Source: Protopterus annectens (taxonomy: Eukaryota > Chordata > Ceratodontiformes > Protopteridae). From it: a stretch of 64,000 bases of DNA. A program made the position numbers and the translations under genes. Under the pieces are notes generated by a model. That model was not told where the DNA came from and ran no database searches. It saw nothing but the letters and a program-made list of their open reading frames with translations. The DNA is taken from contig NC_056733.1 of assembly GCF_019279795.1 (NCBI RefSeq), positions 1,118,366,907-1,118,430,906 on the forward strand, read 5' to 3'. Below are positions 10,367 to 19,499 of this stretch, piece by piece; position 1 is the first letter of the stretch, and each line of letters opens with the position of its first letter.

Positions 10367-11465
10367 CATAGGTTTATAGGTGATTACTAGGCTAATGGCA
10401 CAACAGCCTTTATAAGCCTAGCCAGTAATACCCAGGATATGACATTATTATATCTAAATTCCCCAGATATGTATTAGGGTAGTATGTCAAGCTGATGGAT
10501 CTGTAGTTCCCTGGCTCAGTTGATGGGCCTCCCTTGTGCAGAGGGACAACTGTTGCAGTCCTCCATTCCTCTGAGACAAAGCTCGTCCTGAGGATGTGGT
10601 TAAAGAGGGCTTCTAGTATCCCTGATAGATTCTCTTTTAAGCTATGTAAGAAGCATCCTCAAATGTTGTTGGGACCATGGAGGCTGTGTTTTTGACTTTA
10701 GCAAGTGCAGTAAGGACCTGTTTCCTAGTAATGACTGGTAGGGGGATGGTTGCAGGTATTTCTCTGGGTGTGGTATGAGGTGACGGGAGAGAAGTTTGAA
10801 CTGAGCTTGTTGGCCAGCGGGTTTGCTATAGTTTCAGGCGTGGTATAAGTGTTGCTGATCATGATTATCTTGGCACATTGCTGAGCATTTTCCCTGAGGT
10901 TATGAATGGTGCTGTGGTGTAGCGGTTAGCCTTGTCGCCTTACAGCAAGAGGTTCTCTGGTTCGATATTCAGCTAGGGTGCCTTCTGTGTGGAGTCTGCA
11001 TCTCTTCCATGTGTTCACGTGGGTTTCCTCCAGGTGCTGCAGTTTCCTCCCACATTCCAAAGACATGGATCCTGAGTGTTTCTCCCCAGGCCTATGCTGA
11101 AAATGGGCTGTTTCCCAGACTGACTTTCCCAGTAAACAAACGTTAAGTAAATAAATAATTTTTAAAAGCTTTATGGTTGTCTTTCTTCTGGGAGGCTATC
11201 TTTGCCTCATAGTTTGCTTTGGCAGATTTGACCAGCTCTCTAGTTTGGTTATTTAGACATGGGATTGTCTTTTTGCACTGTTTTGTGTGTTCCGTCTTGG
11301 CTCTGGAGAGAATTTTTTTTTTGTTGAATAGCTTATTTATGTTAGGGTTCCACCAAGGTGGTTTGTTTTTGCCAGTGATCGTAGGTTTGGCTCGGACGGG
11401 TACTGCCTTCTCTATGTGGCTATGAATGTGGTTGTACAGTGCTTTTGTGTACAGCTCTGTGTAAC
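10367..11465 (-). mobile_element. CR1-like LINE, minus strand, internally deleted, nested in DIRS copy 1
   Basis: On the minus strand the 3' tail (ttcataggtttatagg rc plus the ggctaggcttataaaggc block, 10367-10480) follows directly on the start of the RT domain near 10495. The rest of the RT and thumb is therefore missing. Upstream, the RT N-terminus and the Lys-rich linker (to 11465) align with copy A at 753-1420. A SINE interrupts the copy at 10906-11161. DIRS recombinase sequence flanks both sides. Confidence 0.75.
10906..11161 (+). mobile_element. V-SINE-like tRNA-derived SINE
   Basis: The tRNA-like head reads gtagcggttagccttgtcgcc with a B-box-like ggttcgatattc. It is followed by the conserved body tgtgtggagtctgcat ... 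cgtgggtttcctccaggtgc ... cacattccaaagacatg. The tail tttctccccaggcctatgctgaaaat ... gtaaacaaacg ... aaataaataa matches the LINE-B 3' end in this window. The body resembles the widespread vertebrate SINE type often called V-SINE; the exact family name is from memory. Confidence 0.85.
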
Positions 11466-11845
11466 TTCTACAAATACAGAGGAGCTTTCCAAATGTTATT
11501 ATCCTCTGGCCTTTCTTTCTTCTCTAACAAGGTTCATTTGTTCACCATTTGAGCATGTCTGCCCATGGATCCTCTCTCTTTCAATGCATTCCCATGTCAA
11601 GATGTTTTTGAAAGGGATTCTGCATACCTGTCCACCTGGAAAACATGTGGCTCCTCCTTGGTATCTTAATTTTGTTTTAGAAAAATTAATTATTGCTCCA
11701 TTTGAACCAGTGTGAATAAAGGTGGGGCTTGCAAGTACGGCAAGTGCAAACAGCTAACCACAGTCAAATCTTTGGGGGAAAAAAAGAGCCAGCACAAGCA
11801 TGTAGCATCCAAGGTAAATATTCTTTATTGTGCCATCAAAATGTT

Positions 11846-11880
11846 TCAGACCAGTTTCGGCACACAGCCTTCATCAGTGA
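11846..11880 (-). ncRNA. Hammerhead-ribozyme-like motif (left arm, inverted)
   Basis: This is the reverse-complement counterpart of the right-arm motif, with CTGATGA (rc of 11871-11877), stem II GGC/GCC, and GAAA (rc of 11855-11858). Stem III reads CTGG instead of CCGG, so it is less self-complementary. Predicted cleavage dinucleotide and stem I are conserved. Confidence 0.5.
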
Positions 11881-11883
11881 TGA

Positions 11884-11918
11884 TCACTGATGAAGGCTGT
11901 GTGCCGAAACCGGTCTGA
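11884..11918 (+). ncRNA. Hammerhead-ribozyme-like motif (right arm)
   Basis: The core CTGATGA (11887-11893) and GAAA (11906-11909) flank stem II GGC/GCC with loop TGTGT, with one extra A after the CUGAUGA box. After GAAA comes the self-complementary CCGG, then U-C (11114-equivalent positions 11914-11915) as the predicted cleavage site. Stem I is short: TCA (11884-11886) pairs with TGA (11916-11918). The short stem III fits ribozymes that act as dimers or co-transcriptionally. Activity is not demonstrated. Confidence 0.6.
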
Positions 11919-12140
11919 AACATTTTGATGGCACAATAAAGAGTATTTACCTTGGATGCTAGATGCTTGTGCTGGCTCCATTTGAACCAACCCATCAAGC
12001 TGATTAGACATGGAAAACCACGTTGCTGATTCCCCTTGCTTCTGCAAGAAGAGTGTCGTTGTAAGTTTTTATGGGTCATCCTTATCTCATTTTCCATAAA
12101 GTTGGTGCTAATTTTGAGAACTAACAATTCAAAGCTTTTC

Positions 12141-13150
12141 ACCTTTTTGTGTCAAAGGTTTTGACACAATTTCCCAGTCAGGCATAGTAGAAAAGCTAAA
12201 TAAACTGGGAATAAACCCGTATGTCACCGGCTGGATTGCCAGCTGGCTCACATATAGGACACAGGTAATCAAACTAGGGGAAGTTACCTCTATAAAGAGA
12301 CCAGTCACCAGTGGAGTCCCCCAGGATTCTGTGCTGGGACCTCTCCTGTTATTGTGTACTTTTCTGAAGAAAAATCCAATACCAAAATGCTCTGGCTGAT
12401 TAAGTTTGCAGATGACTTCAGGCTAGGGGCAGTCATTGATTCCACAAATGACTTGGCTATCCTGCAGGAATGTTTGTCTCAAATAAATAACTAGTGCCAA
12501 AGTCATGGTCTGAAACTAAATGCAAAAAAATGCATTTTTGTATCTTTTGGGAAGTCATTTACCCCAGGGAACTACCACATTGACAATATGCCCATAAGAG
12601 TTGACCCACTTGTTTGGGATTCAGGAGCCTATGTGGATAGTGATCTAACTTTTGACCAGCATGTGTCCATTGTTGTAAAAAAGTCCTTCTGTATTACACA
12701 GCTTATAAACAAAGGGATTGTGACTAGCTCTAGAGATGTCATTGTCCCCCCCCTTTACTCAGCCCTCATTAGGCCAATCATTGAATATGCTCCCTTTGGT
12801 ATGTATCTGTTTAGACACATGCAACAAGTGGGACACCCTTACATATACTTTACTAAAAGGATACAAGGCCTTAACAACATGTTCTACACGGACCAAATTA
12901 AAGTCCCATCATTATACTCCGTAACCTACAGAATGATAAATGTGACCTGTGCCTGGCATACAAGGCATTCTCCAACCCATTACTGATGGATTTACTGCAC
13001 ATCAGCAAGCCAAATGGCATTAGAAATACACTGTCTAGAGACCCAAACCTCTTCTGCAACATCAACAGAATGGTTTGGAGTGACAGGTATAACTTGCAGA
13101 AGATACTGGTGCTCTGGAACAGACTCCCAATCCACATATATATTTCTCAG
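12141..13150 (+). pseudogene. CR1-like reverse transcriptase remnant nested in DIRS copy 1
   Basis: RT blocks: FDTISQSGIVEKLNKLGI (about 12155-12210), SGVPQDSVLGPLL (12313-12348), KFADDFRLGAV (12409-12440), GLKLNAKKCIF (12510-12538), and thumb segments DSDLTFDQH and RPIIEYAPFGMYL (12588-12815). It ends near VLWNRLPIHI (13112-13140), where the 3' coding end is lost. Frameshifts and stops are present. The family is the same as at 5.3-6.98 kb. Confidence 0.8.
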
Positions 13151-13154
13151 TAAC

Positions 13155-13510
13155 CACTGGTTATGCTCCTGTACCAACCCTGACTAACTTTTATCCTTAA
13201 CTCTCTTTTTCAGACTACATCCACTACAATCATTCCTACAATGCCTCTATATACTGTGGTATGCATATAAATCTATGTTTACTTAAATATTATTATTGTC
13301 ACTTTGAGTAGCATAATTATGCACATCTTTTGGAAAAATATATATTTTTGAGTTTTTAATTCATTTTTGAAACAATGGCTACTTTTTTGTTACTTTTTTA
13401 ATTTCTGCATGTTTTCCTTGAGCTTTTCTCCCCGGGCCTCTACTGAAAATGGACATGTATCCAGTTAGACCAGCCCGGTTAACAAATGTAAAATAAAATA
13501 AATAAATATA
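13155..13510 (+). mobile_element. LINE-B 3' end fragment
   Basis: It ends with cttttctccccgggcctctactgaaaat ... cagcccggttaacaaatgta followed by an (AAATA)-type tail (13425-13508), the LINE-B 3' signature. The 5' limit is an estimate, taken where CR1 coding similarity stops. Confidence 0.6.
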
Positions 13511-13704
13511 ATGAAGTTCATCACTTTAAATATTAAAGAGGACCTTAGCTCTGTGGATGAGAAACAGTTAGTTTACCTCAGGACTGCCCCTTGTACTATT
13601 AATGGCCAGAGGCAGCTCCTAAATGCATTATTCCATGCATGGGGCACCTCATATTAACGATGGTATGATCCCAGTTATTCTCATTAGGGTGATATATAAT
13701 TATC

Positions 13705-14114
13705 GGGTCTGTATTGCAATGTCAAACTCAAAGGAGTTCAAACATTTAATATCGAATCCAAAAGTCCAAAATACGAAAACAGCGAAGCCACAGCACACTG
13801 ATTTTTTTCCCAGGGAAAAAAATCATTGGGCCGTTTTTGGAGCTTTGCTATTTATTTCCTCCACTGTGGTGCAATCTCGGAGTTGGTATATTTAAGTAGT
13901 GGGGTGTGGGTGACAAAATCCCCCCCCCCCACACACTTTAGTTTAAGTTTAAAGTGTAAGTGTGTAAGTGGTTTTTTTTGTAACAGAACAGCAATTTTTT
14001 TTCCTCTGGGAAAAAAAAATTGCTGTTCTGTGTTTTCATAATTGGGTTTCAAAATTCACGATTCGATATTACAACGTTCGAACTCCTGTGAGTTTGACGT
14101 TGTAATATAGACCC
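13705..14114. mobile_element. 410-bp MITE with GGGTCTRTATT termini
   Basis: Terminal inverted repeats are gggtctgtattgcaatgtca on the left and its near-complement ending tgtaatatagaccc on the right, extending about 33 bp. The flanks are ataattatc (13696-13704) and ataatcatc (14115-14123), a 9-bp duplication with one mismatch. The interior has a second inverted pair around cagcaatttttttcc and an 'aatctcggagttggta' core shared with two other copies. A 9-bp duplication would fit a Mutator-type element; the assignment is tentative. Confidence 0.75.
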
Positions 14115-14164
14115 ATAATCATCAACTATGGGATGGATATGGCCAAGCTATAACCAATGGAATA

Positions 14165-14255
14165 AATTATTCTGAGTGCTAAAAGAGAAATTGGCTAGGC
14201 TTAAAATGGCCCAAAAGGGCAGCTAGCCTAGTACTTACCTATGAACTTATAAACC
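14165..14255 (+). mobile_element. CR1/SINE tail fragment
   Basis: The sequence ttggctaggcttaaaatggc ... agctagcctagtacttacct followed by atgaacttataaacct is the shared CR1/tRNA-SINE tail. It ends exactly where DIRS copy 1 recombinase resumes, so it probably closes the insertion that starts at 12141. Confidence 0.65.
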
Positions 14256-14784
14256 TATTTATGCATAAGGTGGTATCCAAGTTTGCTTTGAGTAAAGCTA
14301 TCCATCTGCATGTCTTCTATCCAGAACCTAACTATGTAGGAGGCAGGATTCTTCATACCTTGGATGTTCACAGAGAACTCGGATACTATCTTGACAGAAC
14401 TTACACCTCTAGAAATTTTAATCAGTTATTCAAAGGTAAAAAAAAAAAAACAAAAAGGACAACCAGTGTCAGAGTAGAAAATTTGCAAATGGTTGTCCCA
14501 TGCTATTTCCTTTTGTTACTCCCACCATAACATGTTATTTCCAGGTAGGGTCAAGGCACATTTTGCAGTCGTCTTGCCTTTTTCCGTAGCTTTTTGGAAA
14601 GGGATGAATTCCAGAAGTATTCTAGTGGCAGTAATGCACTCCTCTGTGCGTACTTTTACAAAGCACTACAAAATGGACTCCTTTTCTAGGTCTAGAGCAG
14701 GGTTTAATAAAATAATTTTCCAGGAGATCCTGGACTCTCATCCTTCCTTCTCCTAAATCTTTTAAGCTGCAGTATTGTACCCAT

Positions 14785-14930
14785 ATATCTAAGGCTTTGC
14801 AACAGTGATCTAATGGTTAACATAGTACAGTTGTTTAAACAAACTTAACCATAACAGTAGATGTTGGAATAGTTCCCTTCTGCAGTAACCAGTCCCCTTC
14901 ATCCAGCCCCCTTATTTTTGTATGACTTTC
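14785..14930 (+). repeat. Internal complementary region of DIRS copy 1
   Basis: The segment ctttgcaacagtgatctaat ... acagttgtttaaacaaactt ... taacagtagatgttggaata is complementary in its first part to the left terminus and in its second part to the right terminus of copy 1. The arrangement matches the better preserved ICRs at 22.46 and 42.58 kb. Confidence 0.65.
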
Positions 14931-14984
14931 ATTGCCAGGGTGAAAACATAAATTTGTATTTACCTAGCAATTACTTTTTTCAGG

Positions 14985-15229
14985 AGATTAGTTTCCCTCT
15001 TTTAGTTGGCATGAAAACTCTGAAGGGTTTGGTGGCCAGATCACTGGTTTTCCTTTGCTCTGCTCAAACTTCTAATGTTCTGGGTTCATGAAAAGTGCCT
15101 TTAAGCTTTCAGAAGCTAGCCAGCTGTTAAATTCTAGGTAGTATATGACCCATATAGCTAAGGCTCCTGCAGCAGTGATCTATTCGAGCATGTACTGCTT
15201 TGTTAAGTTTACTTACGCAGCCGTACTTT
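14985..15229 (+). repeat. Right terminal inverted repeat of DIRS copy 1
   Basis: Imperfect reverse complement of the left repeat at about 4198-4420. The terminus gtttacttacgcagccgtact aligns with the complement of the ICR second half. The following sequence shows no DIRS similarity. Confidence 0.65.
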
Positions 15230-16285
15230 CTCCTGACAAATCTTAGTATTCCAGGCATTTTCTTCCCAGATTTTCGTAATAATGACTTTCTTGTGCTTTT
15301 CAAATGTGAGGCTGTTGTCCGTGAAGTCTTGTGGTGCCTGCAGTGGCTTTTGTGTATTTGTCCAATTAACAACACCCGTAGCTTCTTACTGTGTCCAGAC
15401 CTTTTTTTGGGTCTGGCTTCTCTAACTAAATGACTTACTAGCTAATAATAGGCCAAATTAGAAAGAGCCAAAACTAAAATCCTTTATTGACCAAAAAGAT
15501 TAGCTTTTTTGTCAGCTTGTAAAAGACTTCTTCGATTTAAGTCTTTCTCTACAAACAAGCTGAAACAAAATGGGTCAAGATCTTTTTTTTATTTTAGTGT
15601 GATCCTGCTCTGTCTGTTTGGTTGCTGGTTTTTTTGGTTGTGTTGTGTCCTAACTGAGAGACATACATGCTATTGAGTGATATGATGTGAAATGCTATGG
15701 TAGGAGGCAGAAAAATTCATTGTTAATGTCTGTTTACATGACAATGTATTGGAGATACTGCAAGTTTTTTTTTTTTGTAATTATGACAACAAGCAATATT
15801 TCCATATGTACTTATACTTCAAAAAATAAGTGCTTTACAAACTCTTGCATGGCATCAGGTGAAACTTTAGATATTGTTGAAAATAACTGTCAGTTATATT
15901 TGCACGGTTACATATCTTGAAATATATTCAGTATTATTTATATTGCTAATTATACAATCAAGCATATGTTCTCATATTTCTGTAAATATCTCAATAAACA
16001 TGCATCTAAAGAGGAATAATATATATCTAAGTTGTATACATTACAAGGTATGGCGATTTGTTTATGAATGTTTAACAAAAATATAACTGGGTCTATGTGC
16101 ATTATAATATTTTTATGGAATAACTATAAATACACTGTTACTGTAAAGGATACTTTTTACTGATAACTTTGCTGTTTGTACAGTTTTAATAGCTTGTATT
16201 GTTAATGAAATACTTAACATTTGTAAGTTTATTTTTCAGAAAATGCTCTGGAATATAAGGATCTGTGCAGGCTGCTAGAGGTGTT
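15230..16285. other. Intergenic stretch with a possible decayed PLE terminal repeat
   Basis: No gene is visible. Read on the minus strand, 15440-15590 has GAAGAAGTC, a GTC/GAC stem, an A-rich box, then a CAATAAAG segment. The order resembles the PLE arms elsewhere in the window but is weak. The remainder is A+T-rich and unrecognised. Confidence 0.3.
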
Positions 16286-16289
16286 ATAT

Positions 16290-17345
16290 TCCACAGCTCA
16301 TAGGTGTTAATGAGTTAAGACCATATCAGTCTGGAGTGGGCTGGTGTCTAATACTGTAAGCTGATGTCAAAATGAGTTTACCAAAGATGACAGCGCCAAA
16401 CTTCTTTGCTTTTAGTGTGAGTCCATTTCTAATAGACCATTAAATTGTATGGTTTACTTGTAACAATGTATCATATACTGAATGTAAAGCAACACCCAGT
16501 TTGAAGTCATCAGCAAATTTGGTTTGTTAATATGTCTGAGTTAGTCGGTGGGAGGTGTGATAAAAAGATGCTGAACAGAACGGGTCCCAGTACTGAGATA
16601 TCAGGAATGACACTAGTTACCTTTTTTTCTTTCTGTGGTAGCATGCTATTTAACAAAATAAATGGGTTCTGTCAGCCAGTTTGCTACCCATCTTACAGCA
16701 TTAAGAGTCTACATTTAAAACTTTAAACTTATTTACAATTCCAGAATGGGGGGTAGTGTCAAAGGCTTTGGCCAGATCCTGGTAACCTGAATGAACTGCA
16801 TTGCATCTATGTAAAATGTCAACAACTTTCTCAAATAAGTTTACTAAATTAAGTAAACCTGATCTTCCTTTGATAAAACTGTATCATAGCTTGTCTAAAT
16901 TGGTAAGGTTTGTTTATATTGGAGCTTATGACAAATGTAAAACTTTCCATAGCTTTGCAGAGTAAGCTTGTTAGGTGTAGTTATTTTTGGGGATCTGATA
17001 TGGGCCTCCTTTATGGAATGGCCTAGCAATAGCCATTTTCCATCCCTCAGGAACATAGCCTGAGGCTTTGTGTAAGTTGAACAGTTGTAGGAAGGATTCA
17101 GAGAGGGTGTGTTTGACACCGTTGATTAAGCAGCTACGTATATTGTTGTGGCCAGTAGAGGCAGTATTTGTATCTTTTGAGGGTACATTCATGAGTCAGG
17201 ATGTGTTCCGTAATAATCTTGGGGGAAGAAAGGGACTCTGGAATTTGTGGAACCTTATTGACTGTTTCTCCAGGGTGTCTGGGACTAATTTATCTCCAAG
17301 TATATTAGTAACTGTAGGGCTGGAGTAGGTAATACCATTATGCTT
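16290..17345 (-). pseudogene. CR1-like reverse transcriptase remnant, minus strand
   Basis: On the minus strand the N-terminal RT block reads NIRSCLINGVKHTLSESF and VPEGWKMAIARPFHKGG (16971-17192). A palm segment equivalent to DLAKAFD lies around 16755-16780. FADDFKLGVAL (rc near 16500-16530) retains the Asp pair. Frames change several times, and neither a 3' tail nor a 5' part is visible. DIRS copy 2 begins immediately downstream on the plus strand at 17372. Confidence 0.8.
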
Positions 17346-17371
17346 TAATTCGGATCATTGCTATGTGCTAG

Positions 17372-17570
17372 ATGTTCTTCATGTTTCACTGTTGCAGTCA
17401 TTACATCTGGGTTATCTGCTTGCAGGTAGCCCTCAGTCGGCCTGATTAACAAGGTCTTGGGTCCTGTGTCGGTTGCTCTCCCTTCTTCCTTGACGAGAGG
17501 TCGTCAGGGGTATAAAACATGCAGCCAACGCCATTACATCAACCTTTCTTGCCGTGCGATGCCCGAAGCA
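17372..17570 (+). repeat. Left terminal inverted repeat of DIRS copy 2
   Basis: Reverse complement of about 22705-22890, sharing blocks such as tcggcctgattaacaa, cctgtgtcggtt and tataaaacatgc. The outermost 36 bp are complementary to the first half of the ICR. Confidence 0.88.
17511..17517 (+). promoter_or_regulatory. TATA-like box in DIRS copy 2 left repeat
   Basis: TATAAAA lies about 140 bp inside the left end and 180 bp before the gag ATG. Its mirror copy occurs in the right repeat facing inward, and copies 3 and 4 have a TATAAA at the same place. Promoter activity is inferred. Confidence 0.5.
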
Positions 17571-17690
17571 GAAGAAGTTCACAAGTGCCGGTCGGCCGAC
17601 TCCTGAAATTTTCGTTTCCGAGTTTCAGAACTGAAGTCTTTAACTAAAGCTAAGTACCCTGTTGGGGAAACTTTTTCTTGCTCCTTACTG

Positions 17691-19348
17691 ATGTCAGTAA
17701 AAGTTACTAATTGCATTACTTGTGGAAAGCAAATACCTGATAAAGATTTTCATTCGTACTGTATTCCTTGCCTAGGCCCTGACCACGACGTACCTTGCTG
17801 TCGGTTTTGTGCTTTATTTAATCAGCGCTCTGTCCGTCGTCGGTATATTTTCGCCTCTAAATATTTTGGTTCTCAGTTTAATTATCCAGAAATGTCATCG
17901 GTTAGCCATCCGACTACCGGGATTCCGAAAAAAACGCAAAGATAAAGACAGAGACAGGCCACCGAGGTCCAAAACTGCCGACGACGCTTCTCCTAAGCCA
18001 GTCGCCAGTTCGCCGGTACTCAGTGAGGCGCTTTCGCAGCCCCTGATACCCGCTACTTCTGATTTACAGGCCTCTCTACTGAGACCCATTCGGAGTTCGG
18101 TATGCCGCGAGATGCTTCAACTATGGAACCTGCAGATGTCTCTACCTTGGATGGGTCTGGAGCCGCTATGCAGGCACCGGCTTCTGAGGGTGTATTCAGG
18201 CCTACGGACTTGCATATTAAACCAACGCCTCCTCTTTTACTTAGGCCTAAATCTCAATCCATGCCTAAAAAAACGATGCCCAGGCCACATGTTCAGGCCT
18301 CTGTGCCTAAAAAACAAATGATAAGAATGGCTGAAGATCTAATAATTCTAATCAGGGGTAGTCAACCCCCCCCCCTTCTAAGAGGCCTAGAACTGAAGTT
18401 GATTATGAATCTTCTGATCGGGATTCTGTTGTTTCTGATTCTTCTGATGATCTGGATTTGCCCTTATCTACTTATGAAGATTCTGATGCAGAGGACTCCA
18501 TTCCCTCTGCTTCCCCTCCTGAGGATTTTTCTTTTGGGGAAACCTTACATACTCTAAGGGAGCATTTCCACTGAGAAAGCCAGGATTGTTCTGATTCAAA
18601 AAAGAGGCTTGGGGATTTCCTTCTTCTACCTCAGCATAGGCCTTTAGCTATTCCTTCTGTACTAGACATTGTTGATGATGCTTTTTCGGAATCTAGTTTG
18701 GCCCTTGATTCCCTGCCTCCTGCTCCCAGAAAACTTGACAGATACCACGGGGTCCCTGAGTCCCACAAGTTTCTTTCTAAAAATCCTATTGCAGATCCTG
18801 AGACTATTTCACAGGAGCCCAAGGGCATTATGCCTTCTACTGCTAAAAATCCTACCCCTTCTGATAGAGACTTCAGGGCACTGGATAAATGGGGTAAGAA
18901 GGTTTACACTGCTGCAACCTTGGCCATTAGGGCTTTAAAATGCCAGTTTCATATGTTAAAGTATCAGCAACATGTTATTGGACTGCTTAAACAGAAAATG
19001 ATGTTGATTCCTGACTGTGTGGAAAATAAAGAATTACAGGATTTAATGCATTCTGCTGAACAAGTTGGAAAATATACATTGCAATGTGGTTTTGATTCAT
19101 TAGAGGCCACTTGCAGGGCTGCTGTTACTGGGTCTGTGCTCAGAAGGCATGCTTGGCTTAAGGAGCAATCTTTGGCTGATCATGTTAAAGCTAAATTGTT
19201 GGATGCTCTTTTAAATCAGGTCCACCTGTTTGGCAACAAGGCTGAGGAAGATCTTAAAAAAATGGAAGATAAAGATAAATCTATGCAAACTGTTAAAGAT
19301 TTTTTACAAGTTCAGCCTCCTAGATTTAGTAGGCAACTGGCCCTCTAA
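17691..19348 (+). pseudogene. DIRS copy 2 gag remnant
   Basis: The protein starts MSVKVTNCITCGKQIP and carries a Cys/His cluster with the spacing C-x2-C-x9-H-x2-C-x2-C-x4-H-x4-C-x2-C, likely a zinc-binding module. A basic, Ser/Pro-rich linker follows, then an acidic stretch (SDAEDSIPSASPPEDF) and a helical C-terminal region (18698-19348) with AVTGSVLRRHAWL. The frame shifts at an A-run near 17930, again before 18102, at a C-run near 18370 and before 18698. An in-frame stop lies near 18571. The start was chosen because copy 3 has the same ATG-to-first-Cys spacing. Confidence 0.8.
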
Positions 19349-19499
19349 GAATTGGTCCTTTCCAGTCCTTTCCAGCCAAGCCCAGACACAGCAAAAACCC
19401 CAGGTTTCAGTCCCAGAGGGGACACAGAACTATGCAGTGGGGGGCCTCCACTTCCAAATCTGGGAATAATAAGACTCTCCCCTATAGTAAACTGTCCCA

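Larger units (their letters stand above)
11710..11974 (+). mobile_element. Small palindromic Penelope-like insertion
   Basis: Inside a perfect 15-bp target duplication GCTCCATTTGAACCA (11695-11709 and 11975-11989) lies a 77-bp unpaired leader followed by a near-perfect palindrome (about 11787-11974, centre 11882). Each arm carries a hammerhead-like core and an AATAAAG-plus-TTTACCTTGGATGC segment. It has no coding sequence. Inverted partial terminal repeats, variable target duplications and hammerhead ribozymes are known features of PLEs. It interrupts the copy 1 recombinase. Confidence 0.75.
10235..14756 (+). pseudogene. DIRS copy 1 tyrosine recombinase, split into four pieces
   Basis: The N-terminal piece (10235-10366) contains KKSYLCKWKRF-like sequence. 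The second (11466-11709) ends LNFVLEKLIIAPFEP. The third (11975-12140) contains the SARRVS catalytic-Arg region. The last (14258-14756) runs MHKVVSKFALSKAIHL, LDVHRELGYYLDR, and ends with SVRTFTKHYKMDSFSRSRAGF, which includes the nucleophile Tyr position. CR1, PLE and CR1/MITE insertions separate the pieces. The His-x-x-Arg block is not intact. The enzyme cannot be made from this locus. Confidence 0.8.
4195..15229 (+). mobile_element. DIRS retrotransposon copy 1, old and interrupted by nested insertions
   Basis: The element has a left terminal repeat near 4198-4420 and an inverted right counterpart near 14985-15229. Between them lie decayed gag, RT, RNase H, DAM-like and tyrosine-recombinase segments in the standard order. 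Homology to copies 2 and 3 resumes after each foreign insertion, which is what shows that the blocks belong to one element. Insertions inside it: CR1 at about 5290-6978, LINE-B at 7520-7855, CR1 at 10367-11465, a PLE palindrome at 11710-11974 and a CR1/LINE-B/MITE complex at 12141-14255. It is the oldest-looking DIRS here, with many stops and frameshifts. The end ACT near 15229 matches the CTGTACT end of copies 2-5. Confidence 0.8.

Noticed and set aside
11787..11974. microRNA precursor hairpin
   Set aside because: The perfect long palindrome with target duplication and ribozyme-like cores is better explained as a PLE insertion.
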